Assembly (NCBI GenBank): GCA_023459915.1
Contig: JAEWSN010000170.1
Location: forward strand, 6,185-70,184
Direction: 5' to 3'
DNA from: Bacillota bacterium
GTDB taxonomy: Bacteria; Bacillota; Clostridia; DSM-8532
Length of the DNA stretch: 64,000 bases
The translations under genes and the position numbers were made by a program. Positions 25,755 through 34,401 of the stretch are shown in pieces (within the stretch, counting starts at the first letter, position 1; every line of letters starts with the position of its first letter). Below the pieces are notes generated by a model. The model was not told the origin of the DNA. It did no database searches and was given only the letters and a program-made list of their open reading frames with translations.

Positions 25755-26861
25755 ATGGACGGGCGTTCTGACACGGAGCATCCAGAACAGAAGCAAGCGC
25801 AAGCGAAAAGAAACGGCCCCAAAGCCAGCCGGCCGGAGCTGCTGGAACTGTCGCTTTTCTGCCATCAGGTGTCCCTGGTTCTGAAATCCGGCATTCATCC
25901 CATCGAGGGCATTCCGCTGATTGCCTCGGAAGTGGCCAATCCGGCATTGAAGCAGGCGCTTGAGGATGCGGGAGAAGCCGTTGTCAAGGGCACACCGCTG
26001 CATCAGGCGCTGTCACAGACAGATGTTTTTCCGCCTTATCTGGTTGCGATGACCCGTCTGGGAGAGTCCTCCGGGATGCTCGAACAGGTCATGGAACGCT
26101 TGAGCGCGTTCTACGAAAAGGAAGATCGCCTGCGCAAGCGCATCCGCAGCGCGCTGACGTATCCGCTGCTGCTTCTGGCGCTGATGCTGGGCGTCATCAT
26201 CCTGCTCGTTTCACAGGTGCTGCCAATGTTTGCGGCCATTCTTTCCTCACTTGGCGGAGAATTGCCGGGGGCCACCCGCGCGATGCTGGGTGCCGGCACC
26301 TTCTTTGGGCAGTGGGGCTGGGTGCTGCTGCTGGCGCTGGTCGTGGTTGCCGCACTGATGTATTTCCGGACAAGAACGGAAAAGGGGCGGTTCGCCTGGG
26401 ATGCGCGGAAACTGAAACTCCCGCTGGTTGGCAAGCTGTTTGTCAAGTCGGCGGCCGCCCGGTTCAGCGCGGGGCTTTCCGTTGTGCTGCAAAGCGGCAT
26501 GGAATTGCAGGAAGGGCTCTCGCAGGTGGAAGCACTCGCAGACAACAGGAAGGTCCGGGCCATGATTGCCGAGGTGACCCGACAGGTCGGAGCCGGAGCG
26601 GATTTGGGAACGGCGCTCGGCACGGTTGCCCTTTTCCCGCCGCTGTTCACGCGGATGATGCAGATTGGCCAGCGGACAGGCGAACTCGATCGCATGATGG
26701 AGAAAATCGCCTCCCTGTATGAAACGGAAGTGGATCAATCCGCACAGCAACTGTCCAACACCATCGAACCGGTGCTGATTCTCATCCTGTCCGTTGTCAT
26801 CGGTGTGGTGCTGCTGGCCGTCATGCTGCCGCTGATCAACATCATGGGAACCATCGGCTGA
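25755..26861 (+). CDS. Type IV pilus/type II secretion inner-membrane platform protein (PilC/GspF family)
   Basis: This 368-residue protein has two T2SSF domains and the standard three membrane segments (about residues 135-165, 180-205 and 340-365). Family phrases include FCHQVSLVLKSGIHPIEGI, PPYLVAMTRLGESSGMLEQVM, ARFSAGLSVVLQSGMELQEGL and MIQ-type MMQIGQRTGELDRMMEK. ATG 25755 is preceded by GGAGGG at 25742-25747; an upstream ATG at 25740 is less well placed. It opens the second, type IV pilus-like half of the locus and would work with the PilT ATPase at 29039. No PilB extension ATPase is in the window. Confidence 0.9.
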   Translation: MDGRSDTEHPEQKQAQAKRNGPKASRPELLELSLFCHQVSLVLKSGIHPIEGIPLIASEVANPALKQALEDAGEAVVKGTPLHQALSQTDVFPPYLVAMTRLGESSGMLEQVMERLSAFYEKEDRLRKRIRSALTYPLLLLALMLGVIILLVSQVLPMFAAILSSLGGELPGATRAMLGAGTFFGQWGWVLLLALVVVAALMYFRTRTEKGRFAWDARKLKLPLVGKLFVKSAAARFSAGLSVVLQSGMELQEGLSQVEALADNRKVRAMIAEVTRQVGAGADLGTALGTVALFPPLFTRMMQIGQRTGELDRMMEKIASLYETEVDQSAQQLSNTIEPVLILILSVVIGVVLLAVMLPLINIMGTIG

Positions 26862-26863
26862 CC

Positions 26864-26891
26864 CTGCATCCGCGAGGCAGCACGGATGCAG
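26864..26891. repeat. Perfect 9-bp hairpin after pilC
   Basis: CTGCATCCG (26864-26872) pairs with CGGATGCAG (26883-26891) across a 10-nt loop. No T-run follows, so it may be a processing or stabilising hairpin in the operon mRNA. Confidence 0.6.
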
Positions 26892-26942
26892 TGACCTGAT
26901 GACAAATCAAGTCTTGGATGGCCTGAAGGGAGGGGCGCCGGC

Positions 26943-27251
26943 ATGAAACGCGCAGACACAAATCTGTCAACCCAGCTTGTCTTGTTGGCAGTGGTGCTGG
27001 TGCTGCTGCTGGCGGCTGTTTTTGGCATGCGCAGCTTCTGGCGCGATGCCAACCCGGACAGGACGGAGGCGGTTGTGCAGGCCATCCGCAAGGCGTCTGT
27101 GCAATGCTACGCGCTCGAGGGTAGCTATCCGCCGGATGTCGCATATCTGGCGGAGCATTATGGGCTCGCGATCGACATGGAAAAATACGCGGTTCGATAC
27201 GAGGTGTTCGCCTCAAACATCATGCCGGAAATCGAGGTGCATGAGCGATGA
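26943..27251 (+). CDS. Small pilin-like protein of unknown function
   Basis: This 102-residue protein has one N-terminal membrane helix (about residues 10-28) and a soluble C-terminal domain. It contains AIRKASVQCYALEGSYPPD, which resembles the globular part of type IV pilins (the phrase after the first helix where a peptide of 12-20 residues leads to YP). No class III cleavage site (G before F/M and E at +5) is visible, so it is not a standard prepilin. A GAAGGGAGGGG stretch supports ATG 26943. Its stop overlaps the next start. Confidence 0.6.
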   Translation: MKRADTNLSTQLVLLAVVLVLLLAAVFGMRSFWRDANPDRTEAVVQAIRKASVQCYALEGSYPPDVAYLAEHYGLAIDMEKYAVRYEVFASNIMPEIEVHER

Positions 27252-27769
27252 CGCGGTTGGGACGCCGAACGGCGGGAAAAACACAGACGGAAGTGCTGGC
27301 GGTGTTTTTGCTGCTCCTGTTGATGGGGGTCAGCGTGTTCACCCTGGCTTCCTCCGGCGTTGCGGCTTATCAGCGTTCGGAGCGTGCGCGTTCGGTGCAG
27401 GGAGAGCTGCGTGTGGCCATGTCCTTCCTGCAGATGAAGGTGCGGCAGTCCGATCGCGCCGGCGGCATTTATCTGGCGCCGAATCCCGTCAATGGAACCA
27501 CCGCGCTGGTGCTGGCCGAAGACATTGAAGGGGTATCGTATGAAACCTGGATTTATCATGACGAAGGCCATGTGAAGGAAGCGCTCATCCTGGCGGGAGA
27601 ACCGTTCGACAACACGATGGCCTTTGATGTGGCACAGGTCGGCGAACTGACGCTGAACACCAACGCGCTGGGCACCGGACTGCTGATTCGCGCGGCGTCA
27701 GAGGATGAAAATGGACGGACATACCAGGCGCAAACCAGCCTGGCGATTCGCAGCGGGGGTGTCCGATGA
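27248..27769 (+). CDS. Pilus-associated protein, DUF4860-like
   Basis: This 173-residue protein has one N-terminal membrane helix (about residues 15-35, preceded by GKTQTEVLAVFLL). The extracytoplasmic part has RVAMSFLQMKVRQSD, typical of Clostridial proteins called DUF4860 that sit in pilus operons (name from memory). The Glu in TQTEVL resembles the +5 Glu of pilins, so it may be a pseudopilin. It overlaps both neighbours by four bases, so the four small genes are translationally coupled. Confidence 0.6.
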   Translation: MTRLGRRTAGKTQTEVLAVFLLLLLMGVSVFTLASSGVAAYQRSERARSVQGELRVAMSFLQMKVRQSDRAGGIYLAPNPVNGTTALVLAEDIEGVSYETWIYHDEGHVKEALILAGEPFDNTMAFDVAQVGELTLNTNALGTGLLIRAASEDENGRTYQAQTSLAIRSGGVR

Positions 27770-28332
27770 GTTTTGGCGCCAAGACCCGCGCAAGGCTCGC
27801 GGGATTCTCCCTCATTGAAATGCTGATAGCCGTAACCGTGCTGGCCTTGCTCGGCACGGTTGTGATTCAGGTGTTCCTGACAGCGGATCGGATGAACCGG
27901 CAGGCGCTGGTGCTCGATCGCGCGGTTTCTCTGAGCGCGGATGTGGTGGAACGGCTCAAGGCGGGCATTCCCGAGCAGGATGTGGACAGGGGGTTCCTGA
28001 CGCAGCTGTTCCCCGAATCGTTGATTGATGCCACGGACACCGGCTGGCAGGTGGAAATGCTGCTCGATGACAGCCTGGTGTCCCTGCCGCCGCAGACCAT
28101 TGTACGTGCCTCCCATCTCATGTTGCTGACCATTTCCGAGGATCCCCAGACGGACGGCTTGTCCAGCCTGGTTCATGTGGCCATACACGAGGCCGGTGAT
28201 CCGCGGGCAATCCCGCGTGCGGGAGCGCCTTCCGGTCCATCGGAATCCGAAGAAACCTGGAAGGCCGAACCGCTGTTCGACTTGGATGCGGCCATTGCGG
28301 CTGGGTGTGACACCGGGGAGGTGACGCCATGA
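27766..28332 (+). CDS. Type IV prepilin-like protein with class III cleavage motif
   Basis: This 188-residue protein has a textbook prepilin N-terminus: a 13-residue positively charged leader ending in Gly, then FSLIEMLIAVTVLALLG, with Glu at +5 of the mature protein. A prepilin peptidase should cut after G13; none is encoded in the window. The mature domain (about 150 residues) is probably a minor pilin. It is the clearest true prepilin in the locus, as the other small proteins lack the motif. Start and stop overlap the neighbouring genes by four bases. Confidence 0.85.
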   Translation: MSFGAKTRARLAGFSLIEMLIAVTVLALLGTVVIQVFLTADRMNRQALVLDRAVSLSADVVERLKAGIPEQDVDRGFLTQLFPESLIDATDTGWQVEMLLDDSLVSLPPQTIVRASHLMLLTISEDPQTDGLSSLVHVAIHEAGDPRAIPRAGAPSGPSESEETWKAEPLFDLDAAIAAGCDTGEVTP

Positions 28333-29042
28333 CGCGGCAATCAACCGTCCCTTCCTGTCGTATGGCTCGCAGACCGCGTGGCGCGTCCTCCATCCTGGTT
28401 CTGATGGTGTTGTTGCTGCTGGTGTTTCTTGCCGTGCTGACATTTGTCACCACGGGGGCCAACCTGCGGTTGGCGAAGAAAAACGCGGAGACCATCCAAT
28501 CCTGGTATCGGATGGACGCGGCAGGCGAACAGGCCGCCGCAAAAATCCTGCACGCGTTGCGCTACACGGATGAACAGGCGCAGGCCTGGCTGGATGGGAA
28601 CGGGTTCCTTCAGCCCGGCCAGGAAGTGTTGCCGGAGAACATCCGGCAGCAGATCCGGGATCAGTGGATTCAGCTTGTGACGGATGACGAGCGTCAGGCT
28701 TTTCGGGAGGCCATCGCAGCGCCGGTTGGCACGATGTTTGCCGAACAGGCGGTTCGCCGCCTTTCCCTGCCCGGGGTGGAAGTCGTTCCGGCCGATCCGC
28801 AGATCCTTTTCCCTGCAGGCGCACTGAATGTGCCGGCTGCCGCCGACACCGCGCTGTTCTTCCGCTTGCGGATGGAAGATCCGGAACAAATGTCAGCCGG
28901 TTCGCTGCAGGCGGTGTTGGTATACCTGCCCCCCGAAAGCCCCGGACAACAGAGCCATGTGCAGGTGCTGTCGTGGCGGCTGGTGCAGGAACCATTTGCG
29001 TATACAAACGGAATCACGTTGTGGGAAGGGATTGTCGAATGA
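28329..29042 (+). CDS. Pilus-associated membrane protein (PilX-like position)
   Basis: This 237-residue protein has one membrane helix near the N-terminus (about residues 20-43, ASSILVLMVLLLLVFLAVL) followed by ATGANLRLAKKNAETIQSWYR-like sequence, where a Tyr/Trp pair and a long helix resemble minor pilins of the PilX type. There is no Glu at +5, so classical cleavage is doubtful. Its stop overlaps the pilT start (ATGA), tying it to the ATPase. I cannot assign a more exact role. Confidence 0.6.
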   Translation: MTRQSTVPSCRMARRPRGASSILVLMVLLLLVFLAVLTFVTTGANLRLAKKNAETIQSWYRMDAAGEQAAAKILHALRYTDEQAQAWLDGNGFLQPGQEVLPENIRQQIRDQWIQLVTDDERQAFREAIAAPVGTMFAEQAVRRLSLPGVEVVPADPQILFPAGALNVPAAADTALFFRLRMEDPEQMSAGSLQAVLVYLPPESPGQQSHVQVLSWRLVQEPFAYTNGITLWEGIVE

Positions 29043-30139
29043 ATTTGCCAGGTATCGAGGGAAGCAAGCAGCTTCCTGTCAGCGACATGCTGAAAAAGGC
29101 CAAGGACCTCCAGGCTTCCGACCTGCAATTGACCGTGGGAGTACCCCCCATCATCAAGGTCAATGGCGCGTGGATGACGCTCGGTCGGGAAATCCTCATG
29201 CCGGAGGACACGGAGCGGCTTGTCAGGGAACTGTTTCCCACGCAGGCGCAGTTGACGCGTTATCTGGAAGAGGGAGACTTTGATTTCTCCGTGTCCATTC
29301 CGCGCAGCGGCCGGTTCCGGGTCAACGCGTTCCTGCAGCGCGGCTCCATGGCCGCGGCGGTCCGGCTGGTTCACGCGGAGCTGCCGGATCCCATTGAACT
29401 GGGCATCCCGCAGGCAGTCATGGACATGCACCAGTACAACAAGGGGCTGGTGCTGGTCACCGGACCCACGGGCAGCGGGAAATCCACCACCTTGTCCTGC
29501 CTCATCGATCGCATCAACAAAACCAGAAACGGGCATATCCTGACCCTGGAAGAACCCATTGAATATCTGCACCGCCACAACCACTGCATTGTGAACCAGC
29601 GGGAAATTGGAGAGGATACCCGGGATTACGCGCGCGCGCTGCGATCCGCGCTGCGGGAATCACCGGATGTGATTCTGCTGGGCGAGATGCGCGACCTCGA
29701 AACCATGTCCATCGCCATGACGGCCGCGGAAACGGGCCATCTGGTTTTTTCCACACTCCATACGGTGGGAGCGTCCAAGACCATCGACCGCATCATTGAT
29801 GTGTTTCCGCCGGGACAGCAGCAGCAGATTCGCATCCAGCTGTCCACGGTGCTTCAAGCCGTGGTGAGCCAGCAGCTGATCCCGTCGGCGGCCCGGGGCC
29901 GGGTGCCCGCGTTCGAGATCATGAAGATGAACAACGCCATGCGGAATCTCATCCGGGAAGCCAAAACGTATCAGATGGACACCGCCATTGCCACAGGCAA
30001 GACCACCGGCATGGTGTCCATGGACGGGAGCCTTGCCGAATTGGTCGGGGATGGCCTCATCACACGGGAGGACGCGTTTGCGTACTGTGTGAACCCGGAA
30101 GTCCTGACCCGCCTGCTTGCCGGGCAGGAGAAACACTGA
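29039..30139 (+). CDS. pilT: Twitching motility / pilus retraction ATPase PilT
   Basis: This 366-residue hexameric ATPase depolymerises type IV pili. Walker A GPTGSGKST is at residues 142-150. The Asp box (LTLEEPIEYLH), Walker B (SPDVILLGEMRDLETM) and His box (GHLVFSTLHT) are intact. The AIRNLIRE-like motif needed for retraction is present as AMRNLIREAK, which favours PilT over the extension ATPase PilB. It overlaps the preceding gene by four bases and the following RimK-type gene by one base. Confidence 0.95.
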   Translation: MNLPGIEGSKQLPVSDMLKKAKDLQASDLQLTVGVPPIIKVNGAWMTLGREILMPEDTERLVRELFPTQAQLTRYLEEGDFDFSVSIPRSGRFRVNAFLQRGSMAAAVRLVHAELPDPIELGIPQAVMDMHQYNKGLVLVTGPTGSGKSTTLSCLIDRINKTRNGHILTLEEPIEYLHRHNHCIVNQREIGEDTRDYARALRSALRESPDVILLGEMRDLETMSIAMTAAETGHLVFSTLHTVGASKTIDRIIDVFPPGQQQQIRIQLSTVLQAVVSQQLIPSAARGRVPAFEIMKMNNAMRNLIREAKTYQMDTAIATGKTTGMVSMDGSLAELVGDGLITREDAFAYCVNPEVLTRLLAGQEKH

Positions 30140-31080
30140 TGCGGCATGTTTGGCAGGGTTGGCTTGTATCCAATGGTGGACTGCAAATCCCGAAATTTCT
30201 CGATCAGGTGGCGTGGCTGGAGGGAACCTTCAGGCAGCGACGCATGACATTGCGCCCGGTGCTCAACCACCAGTTGTCGGCGGCGGTTGTCGACAACCGG
30301 CCGGCGGTGGTGTTCGAGGGCGCGTGTCTGGATGCCCAGTCCCACGGATTGCCGGATTTTGTCCTGTTCTGGGACAAGGATGTCCGGCTGGCCCGGATGC
30401 TGGAACGGATGGGGCTGCGCCTGTTCAACACAGCGGAAACAATCGCCGTGTGTGATGACAAGAGCGCCACCCATCTGGCCTTGTCCGGCATGGGCATTCC
30501 GTTGCCGGATACGGTGGTGGCGCCCATGAATTTCCCCGGCCGCATACCAATACAGGACGATTTTGTCGTTCACGCGGAAGCCGTGCTGGGATACCCGATG
30601 GTTGTCAAGGAATCGTTTGGATCCTTTGGCGATCAGGTATATCTTGCCTCGAACCGGGAGGAGTTGCTCGCGCTGCATGCCCGCCTGGAAGCGACTCCCC
30701 ATCTGGCACAGCGATACATCCGGACAAGCAATGGACGGGATGTGCGGCTTCAGGTGGTGGGAGACCGTGTGGTGGCGGCCATGCTGCGGCAGTCGGCGAC
30801 AGATTTCCGCGCCAACGTCTCTGCGGGGGGGCACATGTCCCCATTCAGTCCCCCGGCATCCTTTGTGGATCTTGCCGTCAGGGCGGCCCGGGCGGTTGGC
30901 GCCGATTTTGCCGGTGTGGACCTGCTGTTTGGCGCGGGGGAGCAGCCGATGGTCTGCGAAGTGAACTCGAACGCGCACATGCGCAACATCGAGCAATGCA
31001 CCGGGGTGGATGTTCCTGCGGCCATTGCGGATCACATCGCGCATTGCCTGGAAGCGGAACGCGCAGGCAACGTAAAATAG
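30139..31080 (+). CDS. RimK-family ATP-grasp ligase, copy 1
   Basis: This 313-residue protein has the RimK-type ATP-grasp layout. An N-terminal domain has CDDKSATHLALSGMGIPLPDT; then GYPMVVKESFGSFGDQVYL (lysine of the ATP site), RYIRTSNGRDVRLQVVGDRV, FRANVSAGG, and the metal-binding VCEVNSNAHM. Such enzymes join an amino acid, often glutamate, to a protein or small molecule. The start codon overlaps the pilT stop, so it is made with the pilus genes. A second paralogue follows. The substrate is unknown; modification of a pilin is a possibility, not a finding. Confidence 0.8.
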   Translation: MRHVWQGWLVSNGGLQIPKFLDQVAWLEGTFRQRRMTLRPVLNHQLSAAVVDNRPAVVFEGACLDAQSHGLPDFVLFWDKDVRLARMLERMGLRLFNTAETIAVCDDKSATHLALSGMGIPLPDTVVAPMNFPGRIPIQDDFVVHAEAVLGYPMVVKESFGSFGDQVYLASNREELLALHARLEATPHLAQRYIRTSNGRDVRLQVVGDRVVAAMLRQSATDFRANVSAGGHMSPFSPPASFVDLAVRAARAVGADFAGVDLLFGAGEQPMVCEVNSNAHMRNIEQCTGVDVPAAIADHIAHCLEAERAGNVK

Positions 31081-31102
31081 CGCTTGGACCTGCCTTGAAC
31101 CA

Positions 31103-31167
31103 AGCATGGAAACCAGGCACGGAACCCAGGCATGGAACCCAGGCATGGAACACAGGAACGGAACCCA
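31103..31167. repeat. Five tandem 13-bp repeats between the two RimK-type genes
   Basis: Units of the type ggcatggaaccca start at 31103, 31116, 31129, 31142 and 31155, with one to three changes each. They fill most of the 110-base spacer before the GGAGG site of the next gene. Confidence 0.85.
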
Positions 31168-31190
31168 TTGCGTCTCTTAGGGAGGATTGT

Positions 31191-32081
31191 GTGACAACAG
31201 GAAAAACCGGCTGGCTGATATACCGGCAAGCGGATTTGACAGTGAATCGGGTGTTTGCCAACAGACTGATCGCAGCGGCAGCGGCCCATGGGCTTCAGCT
31301 GCGGCTGGTGGTGCATGAGACCTTGCAGTTCGGTGTGGCCCCGGATGGGTTGTATGCGCGCGTTCCGGGTTTCCCCGAGACACCGGATTTCGCCATACAG
31401 CGTGCGGTGGATCCCTTTTTGGCCATGCATCTCGAAGCGATGGGCATTCGCGTGTTCAACCGGGCGGCCATCAGTGCCATGTGCAACGACAAGGCCTGGA
31501 CCCATCAGGCGGTCAGCCGGCTTGCGGTGCCCATGCTCCCCACCGCGTTCACCGATACGCCCGGCATGCCGGCGCTGGCGCCCTCGCTGACATGGCCCGC
31601 AGTCATCAAGGCAGTGGGGGGGAGAAGCGGCAAGCAGGTGCACCTGGCGGCGGACAGGGAGGCGTATGAGCGGCTGTGCGGGGAATTGCCGGCCGGCCGG
31701 TACATCGTTCAGCCCCTCGGCGGCGTGCCCGGGGTTGATGTGCGGGTGTTTGTCATTGGCGGCCGCATTGTCGCGGCCATTCGCCGCGAGGCGGCCGCGA
31801 CGGGGCAGGGTGGTTTCCGGGCGAATTTCTCCATGGGGGGTCAGGCCTCGGTCCATCTCCTGACCGAAATGCAGCGGGCGCTTGTGACACGGATTGCGGA
31901 AGCGTTTCCCTTCGACTACGTGGGCATCGATTTCCTGCTGGATGAACAACAGGCGTTCCTGTTCAATGAGATCGAGGACGCGGTGGGAAGCCGCACGCTG
32001 AGCATCTGCACGGATATCGACATCGCGGATCTGTTCCTTGCGCACGTTCGCGCGTGTCTGGAGGCACGTCCCGGGGCGTGA
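31191..32081 (+). CDS. RimK-family ATP-grasp ligase, copy 2
   Basis: This 296-residue paralogue of the gene before starts at GTG 31191, with GGAGG at 31181-31185. Matching parts are NRAAISAMCNDKAWTHQAV, WPAVIKAVGGRSGKQVHL, GRYIVQPLGGVPGVDVRVFV, FRANFSMGG and FNEIEDAVGSRTL. The metal-binding acidic cluster is present as NEIED. The two proteins share layout but are clearly diverged, so they probably act on different donors or acceptors, or as a heteromer. It is the last gene of the locus and is followed by a terminator. Confidence 0.8.
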   Translation: MTTGKTGWLIYRQADLTVNRVFANRLIAAAAAHGLQLRLVVHETLQFGVAPDGLYARVPGFPETPDFAIQRAVDPFLAMHLEAMGIRVFNRAAISAMCNDKAWTHQAVSRLAVPMLPTAFTDTPGMPALAPSLTWPAVIKAVGGRSGKQVHLAADREAYERLCGELPAGRYIVQPLGGVPGVDVRVFVIGGRIVAAIRREAAATGQGGFRANFSMGGQASVHLLTEMQRALVTRIAEAFPFDYVGIDFLLDEQQAFLFNEIEDAVGSRTLSICTDIDIADLFLAHVRACLEARPGA

Positions 32082-32082
32082 A

Positions 32083-32115
32083 AAAGGCTGCCTCCGGTGG
32101 AGACAGCCTTCTTGT
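32083..32115. terminator. Bidirectional terminator between rimK-type gene and HU
   Basis: AAGGCTG and CTCC pair with GGAG and CAGCCTT around a 3-nt loop. An A-run precedes the stem and a short T-rich stretch follows it, so the hairpin can end transcription of both convergent genes. Confidence 0.75.
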
Positions 32116-32141
32116 TGGAACCATTGGGTCATGAACAGGTT

Positions 32142-32444
32142 TTACTTCTTCTTGGAAGCTTTCTTCTCCTTGACATTGACCTTTTCCTTCAGGTCCTTGC
32201 CGGCACGGAAAGCGGGCGCTTTGGAAGCGGGAATCTTGATTTTGGCTTTGGTCTGCGGGTTGACGCCTGTACGGGCGGCACGTGCCTTCACTTCAAATGT
32301 GCCGAACCCAACCAGCGTGACCTTTTCTCCCTTCGCCAGGGATTCCTCGACGCTCTCAACGAAACTGTTCAGGGCTGCTTCCGCGTCTTTCTTGCTCAGT
32401 TCGGTTTTCTGTGCGATACTCTGGACCAAATCGGCCTTATTCAT
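32142..32444 (-). CDS. hup: DNA-binding protein HU
   Basis: This 100-residue histone-like protein bends and compacts DNA. It opens MNKADLVQSIAQKTELSKKD and shows the HU core VTLVGFGTFEVKARAARTG and NPQTKAKIKIPASKAPAF. The last ten residues are an extra Lys-rich tail (VKEKKASKKK). ATG 32444 is preceded on the minus strand by AAAGGGG. It is transcribed alone toward the pilus locus. A minus-strand TAGAAT at 32491-32496 is a possible -10, though no good -35 is placed upstream of it. Confidence 0.95.
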   Translation of the reverse strand: MNKADLVQSIAQKTELSKKDAEAALNSFVESVEESLAKGEKVTLVGFGTFEVKARAARTGVNPQTKAKIKIPASKAPAFRAGKDLKEKVNVKEKKASKKK

Positions 32445-32646
32445 GGCTGTTTCCCCTTTCAAATGGTTTTGTGGGAACGATTTCAGGACTATTCTACCAC
32501 AAAACGGATGGATTACCATATCAAAAATCGCTTTTTTGGGGGTTTTTTTGTGAAAACAGGCTGATTTTGCGGAGAAAGGGCCAACGCCCGGACAGCACAT
32601 CATGGGAATCCTGTTTACAAAACACTTTTTTGCACAAGTCACCAAG

Positions 32647-32683
32647 GGGGTCAGACCCCACAAGCTGATTGGGGTCTGACCCC
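32647..32683. repeat. GGGGTCAGACCCC repeat pair (opposite orientation)
   Basis: Copies lie at 32647-32659 (central A) and 32671-32683 (central T), 24 nt start to start, with the 11-nt spacer acaagctgatt. The arrangement is the same as at 9458-9494, but the spacer sequence is unrelated. Confidence 0.9.
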
Positions 32684-32713
32684 TTGCGCCACGCAGCGGC
32701 ACCACCAAGCCAC

Positions 32714-32742
32714 TTGGCGATTCAAGAGTGGCGTAATACAAT
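32714..32742 (+). promoter_or_regulatory. Promoter of glpK
   Basis: TTGGCG (32714-32719) and TACAAT (32737-32742) are 17 bases apart, 35 bases before the glpK start. Confidence 0.6.
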
Positions 32743-32777
32743 GGAGAAAAGATTCCGCGCACGCCCAGGAGGTTTTC

Positions 32778-34271
32778 ATGAAGGCCAGGCTGTTAGCACT
32801 CGATCAGGGGACCACAAGCTCCAGAGCGGTTTTGTACACCACGGACGGGGAGACACTGGCAATCCGCAGCCGCCCGCTGACCCAGCACTACCCGCGTCCG
32901 GGGTGGGTGGAGCAGGATGCGGAAGAGATTCTCGCCTCGCAGCTCGACGCCGTGCGGGAGGTGCTGTCCGTCACGGGAACCGAGGCCGCGGATGTTGCGG
33001 CCATCGGCATTACGAACCAGCGGGAAACGGTGGTCGTTTGGGATCGAAAAATAGGAAAGCCCGTTCACAACGCCATTGTATGGCAATGCCGCCGCACGTC
33101 GGATCTCTGCAACCGCTGGCGGGACGAGGGCATTGAACCGATGCTGCGCGAGAAAACCGGGTTGCTGGCAGATGCCTATTTCTCCGGCACCAAAATCCAT
33201 TGGCTGCTCGAGCACGTGCCGGGGCTTGCCGCGCGCGCGCAACGGGGAGAATTGCTGGCCGGCACCATTGACAGCTGGCTGGTGTGGCATCTCACGGGTG
33301 GCAAGACTCATGTCACCGATTGCTCCAACGCGTCGCGCACCCTGCTGTACAACATCCACACCCACCGGTGGGACGAGGAGCTCCTGTCCCTGATGGGCGT
33401 TCCGGCGTCCATGATGCCGCGTGTGGTGCCCTCTTCGGGACGTGTGGGAGAGACGGACCCTGCGCTGTTCGGCGCGGCGATTCCCATCTGCGGCATGGCG
33501 GGAGACCAGCAGGCGGCCCTGTACGGGCAGGGCTGCCGTCTGCCGGGCAGTGTCAAGAACACCTATGGCACCGGCTGCTTCATCCTGATGAACACCGGAA
33601 ACACACCGGTGAAATCGCAGAACCGGTTGTTGACAACCATTGCATGGGATTTGGGAAAAGGTCCGGTCTATGCGCTCGAAGGCAGCATTTTCAACGCGGG
33701 ATCGGCCATCCAGTGGCTTCGGGACAGCCTGCAGCTCATCGCCAGCGCGCCGGAGGCGGATCGACTGGCGGAAAGCGTTCCCGATGCCGGCGGCGCGTTT
33801 TTTGTGCCCGCGTTCACCGGTCTGGGCGCGCCGCACTGGGACATGTATGCCCGCGGCGCGATATTCGGGCTGACCCGTGGCACCACAAGGGCCCACATGG
33901 CAAGGGCCGTGCTGGAATCCATCGCATACCAGTCGCGGGATGTGTTCGACGCCATGGTGCAGGATGCGCACCAGCCCATCCGCCAGCTTCGCGTGGATGG
34001 CGGCGCCAGCAACAGTGATGTGCTGATGCAGTTTCAGGCGGATCTCATCGGGCAGGAGGTGCTCCGCCCCCTCAACATCGAAACAACCGCGGCCGGCGCG
34101 GCCGCGCTGGCCGGTCTTGCGGCCGGGGTGATGTCCGCGGACGCGGAAGCACCCGGATGTGCGGTGGGGCGTGTGTTCCACCCGGCCATGGACAAAAAGG
34201 AGGCTTCCCGGTTACAGGAAGCCTGGCACAAGGCTGTGAAGCGCGCCATGAATTGGGAGGTGCCAAGCTGA
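32778..34271 (+). CDS. glpK: Glycerol kinase
   Basis: This 497-residue FGGY-family kinase phosphorylates glycerol to glycerol 3-phosphate. Seen motifs are LALDQGTTSSRAVL (phosphate 1), PGWVEQDAEEI, ITNQRETVVVWD, GDQQAALYGQGC, NTYGTGCFILMNTG and VDGGASNSDVLMQFQADL. AGGAGG at 32769-32774 supports ATG 32778. It is a single-gene unit with its own promoter; glpF or glpD are not next to it. Length and motifs match the standard enzyme throughout. Confidence 0.97.
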   Translation: MKARLLALDQGTTSSRAVLYTTDGETLAIRSRPLTQHYPRPGWVEQDAEEILASQLDAVREVLSVTGTEAADVAAIGITNQRETVVVWDRKIGKPVHNAIVWQCRRTSDLCNRWRDEGIEPMLREKTGLLADAYFSGTKIHWLLEHVPGLAARAQRGELLAGTIDSWLVWHLTGGKTHVTDCSNASRTLLYNIHTHRWDEELLSLMGVPASMMPRVVPSSGRVGETDPALFGAAIPICGMAGDQQAALYGQGCRLPGSVKNTYGTGCFILMNTGNTPVKSQNRLLTTIAWDLGKGPVYALEGSIFNAGSAIQWLRDSLQLIASAPEADRLAESVPDAGGAFFVPAFTGLGAPHWDMYARGAIFGLTRGTTRAHMARAVLESIAYQSRDVFDAMVQDAHQPIRQLRVDGGASNSDVLMQFQADLIGQEVLRPLNIETTAAGAAALAGLAAGVMSADAEAPGCAVGRVFHPAMDKKEASRLQEAWHKAVKRAMNWEVPS

Positions 34272-34401
34272 AGGGCTTGAACGGGGACCGGCTGCTTGCC
34301 GGCCGGGCACCGTCACACCCGTGATTCGTTGTGTCATGAACCGGCCATCCTGTTCCGTCACACCATGAATCGGGTGACGTGACCTGCCGTTTCGTGATTC
34401 G

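Larger units (their letters stand above)
32445..32777. other. Divergent HU-glpK spacer (333 bases)
   Basis: This spacer holds the likely HU promoter on the minus strand (-10 TAGAAT), an AT-rich stretch with runs of A and T near 32530-32560, the 13-bp repeat pair at 32647-32683, and the glpK promoter at 32714-32742. I see no open reading frame of merit and no riboswitch. Confidence 0.6.

Noticed and set aside
14213..32081. Interpretation of the pilus locus as a competence or type II secretion locus
   Set aside because: No secretin, ComGA/GspE or DNA-uptake genes are present; TadA, TadE-like proteins and PilT favour pili.
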